Positions 35,218 through 48,099 of a stretch of DNA of 64,000 nt are shown piece after piece. This DNA is from Immersiella caudata (Eukaryota > Ascomycota > Sordariomycetes > Sordariales > Lasiosphaeriaceae), in NCBI GenBank assembly GCA_030512335.1, contig JAULSU010000005.1, forward strand, positions 434,001 to 498,000. The letters are read 5' to 3'. The notes beneath the pieces were generated by a model that did not search any database, had not been told where the DNA came from, and saw nothing but the letters and a program-made list of their open reading frames with translations. Numbering within the stretch: position 1 is the stretch's first letter; every line of letters begins with the position of its first letter. The position numbers and the translations under genes were made by a program.

Positions 35218-38200
35218 TCGCGATCTCGGGCTTCAGCGGAGGCCCGGATTGATGCTGGTGATCGGGCGACAATGAGGCCGCGATCCGTGGTCCACTGACA
35301 GGCGTCGCGCGGACGAGAAGCAAGAAAATCGGATTGAGAACAGAGTCAATCGGTCGGGCGCGATAAAAGGCGGGTGCGGATGCGGATCCCCCGCAAAGTG
35401 GTGAGCCTGAAACGCCTGTTCTCGCTCGGCAGGCCTGGAGTAAGAGGCGTGCTGATGCAAGGAGCGAGGCGGACGCGGCTTGCTCGCTCGTTCGCGACTT
35501 ATCTGGGAAGCGGAGCCTCAGCTGCGGCGCAGCAGATAAATGAACGAGATGCCTGAAAAAGGTCAGACGCGGCCAAAATCAGGTCGTCGAGCGCAAAGAA
35601 CCTGGGCAGGTGATGACCCGGCGGTATGCGACGGGCCGGCGCTGGACCCGGGGCGGGTGCTGCTGAATTGATATGGCGCGGCAAGCAGCGCAGCGCACCC
35701 TCACCAAGCTTTCGGGTGGGCTGGTGGGCTGGCGTCGCTGTGTTGGGAGGAAAAAGGCCTGATGAATCAGCGTTGAAAAAAATGTGTGATCAGCCGGTAG
35801 CTTTCTCGGATACGATGCGTCAATGTGAAAGGCGGGGATGGGCCTTCTTTTCGCGTCTCCCCAAAAAAGTCGACCAAAAGCCGCGCGGGCTTGGCTTAGA
35901 TCGGCTGCGTTGCGCTGTGCCCTGTGCTCCTGGAACGAACGTCCCGCCTCGAGACGCTTGCAGTCGGGCGCAGCACCACGGGAGCTGTCGAGACCCGAAG
36001 CCGGTCGGCAGCCCGGAACGTAAAACACAAAATTCTACGACAAGCTCCTCCCCTCCCCCAAAAAAAAAAGCGCTGTGCTGCCGCGGCTGCGGGGTCGGAT
36101 ATCGCCGCGCAAGGTGCGCAAGATAGTCAAGTTGATGGCGCTAGAAGCTGGTGGATGCTGCGTGCCGTGGCTGGCCCCAGTCGATGAAAGACGATGGTGG
36201 CTTCTTGTTGCTTTTCCTTGGGAGCTTGGGAGTCCTGCACCGTCGGACACGTCAGAGACACATGAATCGCCGTTGCGTGAGGATCTCTGATTTGCGCAGA
36301 TGCGGGACACAAATGCCGGGTCCGTCGTTTTTGGATCTGCCCCCCCCCCGGCAGAATCTGTCGAGTACCGCAGGAAAACCGCCCTTCTTGACCTCCGCCG
36401 GTGGCTTCCGTCCGGTGCGCAAAACCCTCCCAATTCCAAGCTCGAGGCGGGCGATGCGACGAAGCTGCTGCGGCGCGCTTGGCTGGCTTTTTTGACGCGC
36501 GATTATGCTGCGCCTGTCAGAGGAGCAGCTGAAAGCCCTGGGGCGGACCCGAAATTCCCACTCGCGTGCCGGCGACCTGGTGCACGGGTTCAAAAAGGAC
36601 AGAACGTCTCGGCCGCTCGGTGGTCGTGGTCTGGTGCACGGCGGGACAGACGACGGCGACGACGGCAACGGGCACGATCTTTTGGTGGAGATGGATGAGG
36701 GAAGGGGATGACAAAGTCACAAAAGTCGGCGCTGTCCTCGTCAAGTACCTGAGCGGCTGCAGAAAGGTGACCGCAGCGGACAAGCGTCAATGGCCGTCGG
36801 GGGTGACGGGGGGTGTGGATGGAAAAGGCGAGGTACGGATACCAGGTCACACAGACGTCGCGGGTCGCGGGTAGCAAGGCCACCAGGCAGGCAAGGGCAA
36901 GGCGCCGTGACGGGAGGGTGGATGTCTGTGACAGAACCCACCCCGGCTGCGCTCGCGGCTGGTGGGCACACTAGTGGGCACAAACCCAAAGGAGTAAGAG
37001 CGGCCTCGAGATGTGCTTTCCTGCTACGCTCCTGCTGCTGGGTGCTGGTTGCTGCTGCTTCCTGCGAAAGAACCGAAGGAGCCATCGACATGCGCGAGCG
37101 AGTCTCATCGAGTCTTGTACAATATACCGTGCATGCAGTATCACAATACCCCACTGGACACGGCGTGCTGCCGGCATGCTCTGGTCGCTAAGCCCGGAAG
37201 GGACCTGGGAACGGCCGCTGATTGGGCGGCACGGCGCCTGGTCGAGCATGGCCGCATGGCTTTTGCTCTGGCTTGCGCGGGCTTGGCCTTGTACCAGTAC
37301 CTCTGTCGCTCAGCAAGCTGCGTTAGTGCAGGGGGCCGGCAAGCCACCTTTGGGGAAGCTGCCCGTGAACAAACGCGGATGGCCTTTACCTCCCGTGGTG
37401 ATGAGCGGCCGGGCCAGGCACTTGCAGAGCTGTAGGCACTGAAGCAACCATCGACAGGGGCCCCGGCCTGCCACCGCTCCGCACAGCTCGCGCACCCGCT
37501 GCCGGCCACACCTCACACCTCACACCTCCCTGGCAAATGCGTGCAAGCCAAAGATGCTGGGGGAGTGACAGGACGAACATCTCGCAGCAGGCCAGCGTCG
37601 CGCGCCGCACTGGGCTCACATCGTCACTCGTCCGGGATAGTCTGCAAAGGTCGCCTGCGGGAACCAAGCGGGAGGAGCGTTGACACTGCGAATTCAAGTG
37701 GCAGCCTGCGGGGCCCAACACGGTCGGGTGGCCGCCGGCCTTGCCGGCCGCGTTCGCTGTTGGCTGCTCACCTCCACGTCGTGTCGTCTCCCCCAACGTC
37801 AACAGGCGATCCAAAGTGGATCAACGGCACAGTTCCTCCTGCTGGCGTTTTAGCGATTCACCGACGACTGTTGGACGGACAAGCGATCGGGAGCCGCGAG
37901 GCATCCGTTCTCCAGCGGATGGTCCGCCTCGCTCCACTCCACAGCCCGCCTGTCCCTCATCATCAGCAGAACTCCCCTCCAGTAACCAGAGTTCACCAGG
38001 ATTCGGCGAGGCGCCGGGCTGGCAGACGACAGGTTCCGCCAGGGCGCACACGCGCACAAATCGCTTAGCTGGCGTTGATGACATGCGCAGTAGCGGCTAT
38101 CTCATCGACAGTTCTCTCCGCCCGTGTCACAAGTCACAACGGTCTCGTCCAGCCGTCGCGCCTCTTCGCGCAGCACTGCTCCGCGGGCATCGGACCGTCA

Positions 38201-41200
38201 GGCTCGACGCCTCCGTCCACCAACAACAAGCAGCAAGGTCCGAAGGCCCCCCTTTCGTCCTACTGCGTAGCTATTGTGTTCGTCCCACATATACTGGCTG
38301 CCAGCAATGCTGCTACCACTGCTCAATCAATTCGGCGTCGAAATCATCCGAGCTGGGACCTCGGCTGTCTGGGCATCTGAAAGGGCAGAACGGCCCCCAT
38401 CCAGAGGGTGTCGCCCCGCCCGCCCTGATTTGCCAGTCGACAAGTATCGATAATGACCAGCATCGACTACTGTCGCAGATGCCCGTTTGTCCGCATGCGT
38501 ACCAAACTTCGGTTCAGTTCGCGATAGCATGCATGCGCAAATGGACGGAAGGTGAAGGCCCCTGCAGCGAACGACGACATTGACCAAAAGAAAGGAAGAT
38601 GACTGTGGCCTCGCTCGAGCCCGCCCCACGCACCCCTCACCTCCTCGCATCGCAAAGATAGTCATGGCCATGTGGCCGGCCCCGTGATCCCGATCTCGGG
38701 CCTGCGTGCTGTTGCTTAGCCCAGGAACGGCCTGGTAGGCCCAGATGGCCTCGGAGCAGACGCCTGCGCTTCTTCATACCACGCAGCAATGTTTCTGTCG
38801 TCCATGCTGACCCCGTCCCCCCCCGGCGGCCAACCAGGAGAATCAGGCAGGAGAGCATTGCCGGCTGGTGTGGTGATGAGTGTGAAGCGAGTCGAAGTCT
38901 CACAGAAGGAGGGCCAATGATCGGGCCGTGACCAGGGGGCAACATGTCATGCAATTTGGCGCGGCGTGTGATTTTTCTCGACCCCTTCTTTCTCTTCTCG
39001 GAACATCCGCGTCTATCAAGCGCATAGAAGTATTGGAATCCGGCACACCACCCTCCCACCTGTGACTCGGATGGCTCGACTCTACCAAGTGATGGGATCC
39101 AGGTCTCGTCGACACGAGGTTGATGGCACATCGACACCCGCGCTCGACACCCCCCGCTGCGTGCCCTCTCGAGCGGTGTGCGGGCTGGCGCGGCTGTGTG
39201 CACTGGCGGTGGAAGGCGGGACTGACAATGACTTACGTTAAATACAGCTCGGCTGAAGGTGCGAGGTCCCATCCGTTGCGGAGTGCGTCCGAATGGGGGC
39301 CAAAGTGCCCGCCCGCGCGTGGCTGCGATGCCACCATCCCGCCAGGGTTCACGGCTTGGGGACCAGGGCCTCTCCACGGCGGCGACATCGAGGATGAAAC
39401 CACAAGCAATCGGGCAGCCCCTCGCAGAAATGACGCCCAGGCGGGGTCAAGGATCAGCCCGGAGAGGGGATAATTTTAGCAACAAATACCCGCAATCTGG
39501 TCGCAATCTTTATGCTTGAGATTTAATATCTGCCATCTGGCTACCTTGCCTCGCCCATTGTGGGCAGAGAGAGCGCGATCCAGCCAGCAGCGCATTTCGG
39601 CCGCGATCCTGCTGGCGCTGCTCATCACGGCGCGGAGCGACGGAGCGCTTGTTGGAGCCACAATTTGTCGTTGGCGGTCCAAGCTGAAGAAGGGGGGTGC
39701 GAGAGGGACAAACTAGCGCACAGGGTCCCCGCCCCGAAGAGAGATTGTTACCCGCCTTTGCATCGCGGTTGGTGACGAGCGATTTAAGCGGGCTTCGCCG
39801 CCTCATTGGACAAAAATCACTCTGCGGCGGCCTATGAGAGGCGGAGATCGCGACAAAGTTCAAGAATACCGAGAGGAACCAGCTGAATCAGAGGTTGGCA
39901 AAGTAAGGATCCATTCTTAGAACAAGATGAGGTGCAGCAGCTGCAGCAACAGCATGGCCGCGGCGTGTGGCATCCCGCGGAACCTGCAACAGGAACACGG
40001 CTCGCTCGTGGTGGGCGATTCGCAGCTGCGCTGGCGGCGGCGACGACAGTCTGGGGACGAACCCAACACTGGCTAGCCTGCGGCGGGGTCGATGACCTGT
40101 CGAGTGCATCTCACCGCTTCGGATGATGACGCCAACGCTGGTGACGAGCAGAAGCAACGCAGCTCGACGACCCTAGTCGTTCCGCCGTCGCAACCCTCTC
40201 CATGCGGTGCGCAGATGGCATTTTGGGCGGAACTTGAGCAGGTCGGCATGCAGAGCCGCAGCACCAGCGGTCTTCATGGGCGGTGTATTAGGCGACTGAA
40301 CTCGCCGATGCTGGTGGGGTCGGTCGGAGGCAGGTACCCGCTGGAACAGGGCCGTCTTAACAGTAGCATCGGCGGGCCAAAGGGACGCCCTTCGTCATTC
40401 CCATCAAGTGCGTGCCAAAAATGGGCGCTGTGGCGGAATCACGGAGGCCAGCCGACCGAGACCAGGGTCCCCGGAATCGCAAGACATCTTGTTGCCGGTT
40501 GTCGGTGTCGTCATGAGCCTCAGTGGGCGAGAATGTGTCCGTCTGACCCGACAGATTGGATGGAGATCCAAGTGGACGGGAGACGAGGCCCTGAAGTAGG
40601 GGCGCACAGAAGGCACAGTGCTCGTTCCCCCGCGACGGCGCTGGAGGCGTACGGAGGAGAATGCACGTCTAAAAACAGATTGTTTCTTTTTTGGATCGCA
40701 GGTGCCCAGTGCCAGTTTCTGGGGACTGGTTGACTGCCAAAAACAGATTTGGGGGGTTTGTTCTTCTGTTACCCCGATCTTGGCCGTGAGGGAGTTACCG
40801 GGTCGGGTCGGGGCAAACCAAGGTGAGACTTCTTCACCGAGACCAAGGGCTGGGATTTGTTTTAGGCGCTCCCGCCCCGCCCCGCGCTGCGCGCTTCTTC
40901 TGGCTCCGCTGTTTACTGGCCCTGTCGCTGTCGCTCTGGCTCGTGTCAGGGAGATGAGCAGATGCGAACAGACTGACCGGATTTCGCCTTGCACCGTGCG
41001 TTTTTCCTTCTCGCAGTCTGCCTTGCCGACATACGAAGTTGCTTACGACGAAGGGGCCGGCTTCCAGAACCTAGATGCAATGCTGTGTTCCTCTCGGGTG
41101 ATGACAGAGGCTCACGACGACGAATCAGGGGAGGAGTCCGAACGCCTGTTCTTAGCCGCCGTCATGTGCGTGATTCCGGTGCCACGGTGCAAGCGCTATT

Positions 41201-44200
41201 TGCTTTTGCAGCTTCCATACGAAAACAAACGGCCTTCTAGAAAATCAGATGCCGTGTCTGGCGAGTCGAAGCCTGCATGGCTCGTTGGATGGGGCCTAGT
41301 GGCTGGCAAGGGATTTTCGACTCGCGATTTTTGAATGTCAAGGTCAAATGCTCGCTTGCTCACTCTGAGATGAAAAACAGCTGGCAGCCGCCGCATACCC
41401 TCTTGACGATATGACGGCCGCTGGATTTGGCCAACTCGGCCAGCGACTGGTTGTGCTGCGTCGGCGAAACGCCGCCTTTTGTTTGAGGCGGCCTCTGTCC
41501 CCGCGGCCTGGTGACGGCGGTCTGATCTATTCGCCCGCTCGGTTTTTCTTCTCCTTCTTTGCGACAGACTCCCGTCACTCGGCGGCAGCCGGCAGATATA
41601 CTGCCTTGACAGAGGGGGGTTTGGCGCCGACGATGCAGGGCGTGCGAGGCTCTGCATTTGTAGACGCCCAGTGGCGCTTACTGGACCCCTGGCACTGGAC
41701 TCCGATCCTCCCGCCGCTCCGTCATTGGCCAGCCTCCGCCCCGGCGACTCGGTGTGGTCTCGCAGGATTGGTCAATATTCTCCGACGACACCCCAAGGCT
41801 GGGCGAAAATAACGTTTCCAAGCGCCGCCGCACCGCACCGATCCAAGATGCTCGGTGATATCGTGCCTGACCCGTCCGATCGAATACCTGCCTAGACCGG
41901 CCTTGGCAGCCCTCCCGGCACGGACTCCCCGAACTCAGTCAAGACAAACGGCGTCATAGCCGCGGGGGCGCTGGCGCTCAGGAGGGAGATGGCAGGGGGT
42001 GTAGCCGCTTGCGGCAGTAGCCGTCAGCGGCTGCGGCTACCTGAACCTTGGGATCGCTTGACGCTGCAGGTGATCGCCTCCTCGCGAGCTCATGGGGGGC
42101 TAGATGGGCTTCTGTTGGGTCGATCTTCCGCGCTGGTGCCGCCGCCGCGGGTACAAGGGCGTCTGCGCTTGAGGGGTCCTATCACGTTCAGTCTCTTCAA
42201 GGGAGTTCTGAGAAGACGACCAACGTTGGTGATGCACTGTTGGTAGGTACACTTACATCCATCCCCCACGCTGCGAGTGCCCCTGACATGTGCGTGCTGC
42301 TTGTTTGCGCCCCTTGTCTTGTCTCGCCTTACCGCAGGGCAAGGCAGCTGGGTGGCTAGCTTGGACAGCTGGCTGGCTGGTTAGCTGCTGGCACGGTGCC
42401 GCGCAGGGCGAAGGTACCGATACTTGGTGTTTGTTGGCGGGCAGAATCGAGATGGTACCTGCATGCCATGCGATCTGGGGGGTCCACTTTTGACGACGTT
42501 TGCACACTCAGGGGGTGTGCTCTTTGAGAGCCCAGTGGGCCGTGGGCAGCGGGTTTTCTGGCTTACACACATACGCGCACACCCTCGAGGAGTAAGTACA
42601 CCCACAACCCCCTCCCTCATGGCGTCGCGTGGGAGGGAGATGCAAGGTCCACACCCCTCTGGCGGCTCGAGACTAGAAACTCAAAGGGTTCGGGGCATTT
42701 GATTGGGGTGAAGAAATCACCGTGCGGGTGGTAGGCGCTATCGGCTTCCATGGTTTCTCGTTTCCATGGCTGGGATTAACTGTGTTGCTTTGTGGATGGA
42801 CGTTGAAGTGGATTCACGACATTGCTCATCTCAGTGGACTTGTGGATGCTCTGCTTTGCAATGCCGTTCAAGTTTCAGGGTAGAGTGAGTAATGGGGCTT
42901 GTTTCGATGTCGATGGTTTTACTTGAGGAAAGTATAGCTTGCGGGGCAGATGTGGATGTTCGCGTCTATGCCGATTCAAGCCTTCAACGCCTATGACGAT
43001 ATAGAAGTCCTAAATCCCATCCTGGGATTCTATCGTCTTCCGGGCATTGCTCTGGGCGTCGTCTCGTGGCTGGGATAAATCAAAGGGTCTGGACCTTGAC
43101 GACTGAGCCAAACGACAAAGAACCTTGCGTTAGGGCGAAGCATGAGAGTGGAGATAGAGGAAGTCAAGGCTTGCATCGAGCATTCGTGATAGGGGGTTTT
43201 TGCTGATGTTCTTCCCGGCCTGATCATGCTGTCGTGGCTGCTGTCGATCGGTTGGTTCGGAGGTGGCGTGCCTGCATCGTCAAGGATGGAACAGCTCGGC
43301 AAAGGTACGTCAGTAGCCAAGCGGCTATTTGTGGTTGCTGTCAGTTTGGAGGCGCTTTGTCGGCACATTGTACGCGTACATGGGGAGGGATGAGGCTGGA
43401 AGGTTGGTGCGGCGGCTAGTTGCATCGAGTCATCTCGCGAGTTGTGAATCTTGCGAATCTTGGCTAGATTACGTCCTGCTGGTGGCGATTTCTGGCGTGG
43501 GCACGTCTTGAGATCTGGGGTTCGTGAGTCTCGGGTGGTCGTTTATACGGGCGTTGAAGATGAAGGGAGGTTTGGCCCTCATGGGGCTGTTTCGAGGGCC
43601 TGCTGCGTGGAATCACCTTGGAAGTCCGAGGTGAGCTATTTCCAGGCACTGGCCGCAGAGTTCTTGCCCGCGGGGTGACCGTGAGGCCAGGCCGGCCTGG
43701 TCTGGTTGGGTCAGGTCAGCCGTTGAGGACCTGCCATGTGAGGTTTGGGAAAGTCTTTGCGAGTTGAGAGCCTCAACCAGGCTGGAAAGTTCCAGGCCGC
43801 CTGTCTTGATGGGTGTGTGCATCCCAATCTGCTGCATGAATCTGTCGATCCTCTCCTTCAATGTCAATCTTCAAAGGAATCCAGCAACCGCTGAGATTAT
43901 GCAAGTCGCTCACATCCTCGAACACTTGCCCGTCCTCGCAAGTTCAAAGTACAAACTGGGCGTTCCCAACCTGAGCCTTTCCAACTGCAAGCACGCAGCA
44001 AATCCTTCCCGCGAACACCCTGGCCAGCCGCCGGGAACCACGCGGCCGCGTGTCTGGCGGCCTCGTCTACCTTATCCCCGCCGGGGAAATACTGAATATG
44101 TAGGCGGGAAAACATCTCGTCACATCTCGCTTTCTGCCTTGGCGGTAGTCAGTAGTCGATCGAGCCGACGATGAGATCTAATTGCTTCGTTCTGGGCAGG

Positions 44201-44987
44201 ATGAATGGAGAGCCAATGAGAGTGTGTGCCTTCCCGCCGGGAGGAGGCTTGCATTTGGGCGTGTAAGTTGTCTACCTAGAAGTAGGGCTGTTGGCTGGCC
44301 GTTAATGTCTGTGGGCTTGACGAGGGGAGGGGTGAGTTGAGAGATGCACATGTAGCCTCTTGTTATTGCCATCATTGTTGTTATTTGTGGGAGCAGGCGG
44401 ATTGTGATGGGATGCATGTTGTCGCCATCCCCGCTGCGCAGTATCTACGCAGCGGTAAGTTGCCATGTCATCGGGGAGTTGCTCATGACCTGGCTGTGTC
44501 GGTTGACGACCAAGGTTTTGCATTGGTGTAAGACGTCGCCAGAGATACAGAGTGTGAGCAGACAGAGTGTAAGGATCGCAAAAATAGAACTTTGGTCGCT
44601 GATCGGCCTGCCCAGGCCTGGTCTGGGGCTTCCTCGCCTGCTGTGACCTGCTTGACCTGCCTCGGGCTGGGAACTTGTCCTCAGTCATGACGGATTGTAC
44701 CTATGCATGGAACTTATGTCGTCGAGACTGGAAACCCGAACGCGTAGGCTGTTGGTCAGGTGAATGGCGGCGTACCATCTTTCTACTGTTGAACGGGAAA
44801 GAGGCTGAGCCTTGGCTTTGGTGGAAACAAGACGAAGGTGGTTGTAATTTCGAGACGGGCCAGACTCCTTCAACGCTGGTAGTCCGGGCGAGTCCTCCTG
44901 CCGTACGCTGTAGCCGGATCTGAGCCATCGACATTCCATAGCAACAGTGACATTGAAGCTGATAAAGACCATTTATTATGATTCCCA
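35218..44987. other. 9.8-kb region without a supportable gene
   Basis: Between the 5' end of the Zn-cluster/acetyltransferase gene and the stop codon of the AP-3 mu gene. Open frames up to 280 codons occur, but they are Arg/Ser/Pro/Ala-rich, overlap on several frames and lack domains or splice structure, as expected of GC-rich noncoding DNA. It includes short homopolymers (an A run near 36060, a C run near 36340), a short CT/CAC-rich run near 37505 and an imperfect hairpin-like GTAGCCGC/GCGGCTAC pair near 42000. It may be extended upstream regulatory sequence, hold noncoding RNA genes, or contain lineage-specific genes I cannot see. Confidence 0.4.
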
Positions 44988-46700
44988 TCAGCATCTGATC
45001 TCGACGCCGCCTTTACTGACTGTAAGATACTTTACCCCTTTATAAGGCTTGACAGTATCTCCCAAGCCCCTGCTCTTCCTTGGGTCTATAACAATGCTTT
45101 CCACCTTGATCCCACTTGCCAGCCACCCCTTGACTGCGAAGCTCACTGCTGCTGAGCTCGGCATCAATGCCTTGTTTTGCGCTACCCTCTTTGCATCTTT
45201 TTCGTCCGATGTCCCTTCAACTGTTTTCTCCTTTTCGGGAGCAGAGCTCTGATATGGTTCGTCATACGAGTAGTCCTTGCCCATGGTGTTGAATCCAAAG
45301 CCCGTGGGATCTGACTCCACGTCTTCTTCGGCGAGCTGCCCTACGACGGTACAACGAAGACCGAAATAGGAGCCCCCTGAGGTGAGGTCTTTGTTCGGGA
45401 TGCTCCATTCTAATGCTCGATCCCCAGGGTTGTAGTTTGCATCGCCTTTACTAGGCCGAATCTCGGATAGGTTGCGCACATCTGCTGGGAGCGGCACCGT
45501 CACGACCAGGTCCTGCAAGACCGGTGATGCGGGCGTTCCCGTGTGTTGTGCGCCGAAACCGCGACCGCCGCCGCCCCGACTATTGAAGGAGGAGACCGCG
45601 CCCAAGACGGTGTTGATGTGAATCCGGACTTCAAAATCTGAGCCGGACGAGCCTAGCCCCGTTTTGATCTCCAGGCTGACTGGGAGTTTGAGACTGGAGC
45701 TGGTCTTGCTGAGCTTGGCGTCGGTAAATGGTAGGAGATCAACTTCGTATCCGGCGAGAATAAAGCGTCCATCTGGCGGGATAAAACTGAGGAGTCCGGG
45801 CTGCTCCCTCCACCGTGCGAGGCGAACACAGGGGTGGAAGACTGGGAGCTCGATGAGGCTGTTGAGATTGTGGTTTCCAGACGGCCCAGTCAAGGTCACG
45901 ACGATATCGGGGACTCCTGAGACCTTCGACGTAAAGGCAATGGTGCCATTCGAAAAGGCTGCTAGAGGCCTGCCGGACGGCGCCATAGTGACGGATAACG
46001 TCTCGACTACATCGGCGTAGAGCTCGTTGGATGTATGCCTGACATTGGCCCGTCGCCACGGCAGGGCTGGTGTGGTCTGAGCGAGAAGAGATGGCGAGCT
46101 GGAAGGATTATTCGAGCCGAAACCTGATTTACTGCGGACAAGTCAGTATGAGCCTCCCCAGATGTGCTGTTCGTGCGTACGTAGGTAGATTCGGCAGACT
46201 GAAGTTCCCCAGCAACTTCTCCATAAACCCTTCCACCTCGACCAGATCGCGCAGCGCATTCGGTTCCGTTGTGTTGACAGTCCCGGCATCGCACATCTCC
46301 GTCAGAAGCTGGGCGGCGACATCGTAGTTGCTCTCGATCTTGTGCGCCAAGAGGGGCGCACCAAGAAACTCCTCGAACGAGTCGACGATGCGGTGGAGGA
46401 ACTCGAGCACGAGTAGCGGCTCGACCTCGGAGGAGGTGGTCACGAGGAAGAGGAGGTTCGCATGGATGAGGCTGAACACCAGCGTCGGCGGATTTGTGTT
46501 GGGGAGGTAGATGAGGTTCGGTCGCGGTTCGGGGTGCTCGAGATAGAGGGGTAGCAGGTGCGTCGCCGACAGGGGCCGTGATGTGTATGTGTGCGAGAGA
46601 ACTAGACTCCTGAAGAAAGTCAGCTCTGCCTCCTCTGATGCATAAGCCGTGCTTACTTGTGCTCGTCGTAAATGCGCAGCGCCTCTACGACGCCGTTCAT
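44988..46700 (-). CDS. AP-3 adaptor complex subunit mu
   Basis: Exons 46657-46700, 46181-46609 and 44988-46131 give 538 residues with consistent phases. The N-terminal longin-like domain starts MNGVVEALRIYDEHK, runs on across intron 1 to SLVLSHTYTSRPLSATHLLP, and includes LIYLPNTNPPTLVFSLIHAN and RIVDSFEEFLGAPLLAHKIE. Exon 3 opens the mu homology domain with the hallmark TPALPWRRANVRHTSNELY, then ADVVETLSVTMAPSG, IPPDGRFILAGYEVD, VTVPLPADVRNLSEI and a C-terminal GVKYLTVSKGGVEIRC. The spacing of the two domains and the residue pattern fit the AP-3 medium chain rather than AP-1 or AP-2. AP-3 carries cargo from Golgi or endosomes to the vacuole, with the mu subunit binding YxxPhi signals. The insert rich in Gly/Arg (NSRGGGGRGFG) is a local oddity. 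Confidence 0.92.
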
Positions 46701-46944
46701 GATTGTGTCTGCTGTCGCGTGGTGAATTGGGGGGTTTGTTGAAGCTCAGCCAGCGTCGAGACCACTGACGCAACCCGGCCAGGAGCTGCAATCTGCCCCA
46801 CGTTAGCGGCTTTATCGGGCGCCAAGCCGGGCGGTGGATCGCGGCAGATTTATCAGCCGCGCGCCGATCCCTGCACTCAACGCGTCCGAGTCTCACAGCA
46901 AGCATCAGAAAACTGTAACATTGCGTTCGACCCGGTTCGTCGCC
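46701..46944. promoter_or_regulatory. Short bidirectional promoter between AP-3 mu and DMAC1-like genes
   Basis: Only 244 bp separate the two ATGs, which face apart, so both genes must share this promoter region. I could name no specific motif with confidence. Confidence 0.6.
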
Positions 46945-47287
46945 ATGGCTGGGGATAAGATACCATCAATCTACTCTCTGGATCGGCCAGAGGATCTCAA
47001 GACGCTTCTCAAAGAAGACCGTGGCGATGATTGCCTTGGGTGCAAACTCGTGGGTGAGTAGGGCCATTTCCTGAGACTGAGCTGTCGCTGAGACAATACA
47101 TTCAGGGGGTGGTGCGTTTCTAGGCTTGGGAGCGTACACCTACTTCTCAGGACACTCTCAACTTGAGCAGCAGAAAGCGAGGATACTTGCTAGCAAGTCC
47201 ATGTTTGGTATGCGGAGCAGGCGAATGGGCATCACCGGTATCTCTCTCGGCCTGGCATGGATGGGACTCTGGAGGTTCTTCAGGTGA
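46945..47287 (+). CDS. DMAC1/Dmo2-like small mitochondrial membrane protein (DUF4536)
   Basis: Exons 46945-47053 and 47106-47287 (GTGAGT donor, CAG acceptor, phase 1) give 96 residues. The N-terminal half is hydrophilic and ends in a CxxC motif (DDCLGCKLVGG). A first hydrophobic stretch follows directly (GAFLGLGAYTYFSGHS), then a basic linker (SMFGMRSRRMG) and a second helix (ITGISLGLAWMGLWRFF). The CxxC next to a pair of short helices is the signature of the DUF4536 family, which includes human DMAC1 (complex I distal membrane-arm assembly) and yeast Dmo2. A role in inner-membrane respiratory-complex assembly is by homology. It is divergent from AP-3 mu, 244 bp away. Confidence 0.8.
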
Positions 47288-48099
47288 TCTCAAGACGAAG
47301 ACATCGCTATGATCTCCACTCAAACCACGTCCTCAAACTCGGATGAAATGCGGTCGAGCCGCGGCTCTGTTGCGACAATCGCCAATCGCCGCCAGCGAGG
47401 CCCTGCCGTACGCCCTCGGAAAGATGTGGGAGGGCGGTGTCTATGGGTGCAGGATGAGCCATGGATGGCCTGATCGGAGGAGGGCGCTTGTGACTGTCAC
47501 CACGAGAAGCGGCCAGGCAGAGGTTTGCCTGGAGACTGTTTGTATGAGTAGCTGTAAGAGTGTCACATATTCTGTACTTTCGTTCCCTTTTGTGTGATCA
47601 TTCTGCCTGGCTGGCAAGAAGGGTGGGATTGGGTTGCCTGACTTATGATGAGAAGGATGAGAAACCCAAGATCAAGCCGGGGCGATTGACTGGTAATGAT
47701 GCAGGCAGCCGTGCCCCGATAAGATTTGTCCTAGCAAATCCCTATTCTTTCGCCAGCGTTTGCCCCTCTGTCAACCGCTTTGCCAAACTGCTGCTTGCAC
47801 AGTCATAGTGGCCAAGATGCCCTTTCAACGCGCAAATGCCCCGGCTGGGACCCCAGACAAGGAAACCATCGAATGGCTACTCAACCACCAGAATCTGACC
47901 AGCAAACGCGGCGAAGCGAGCAGGGGAGACGTCGAACTGGACTGATCAAACTCGGCGAGCGAACGAGAACCATCCAAGGCGACCCGGTCGGTACCTTCCC
48001 CACCTGGGCTGGCAAACGTTGAACACCCGAGGCATTACCGCATGGCAAGTCGACCTGCCTAGCTCTTTCCACGCGCGATACTGACCCCAGTAGGGCGAA
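47288..48099. other. Intergenic region, possible degraded 5' part of the next pseudogene
   Basis: Between the small membrane-protein gene and the decayed dioxygenase-like frame. From about 47874 short frames such as GLIKLGERTRTIQGDPVGTF and LGWQTLNTRGITAWQVDLP look protein-like. They switch frame and contain stops, so they may be the broken 5' end of the following gene. Confidence 0.35.

Noticed and set aside
37741..38583. Open frame of 280 codons on the plus strand in the gene-free region
   Set aside because: Arg/Ser/Pro-rich without hydrophobic periodicity or domains, overlapped by frames in other phases; expected by chance at this GC content.
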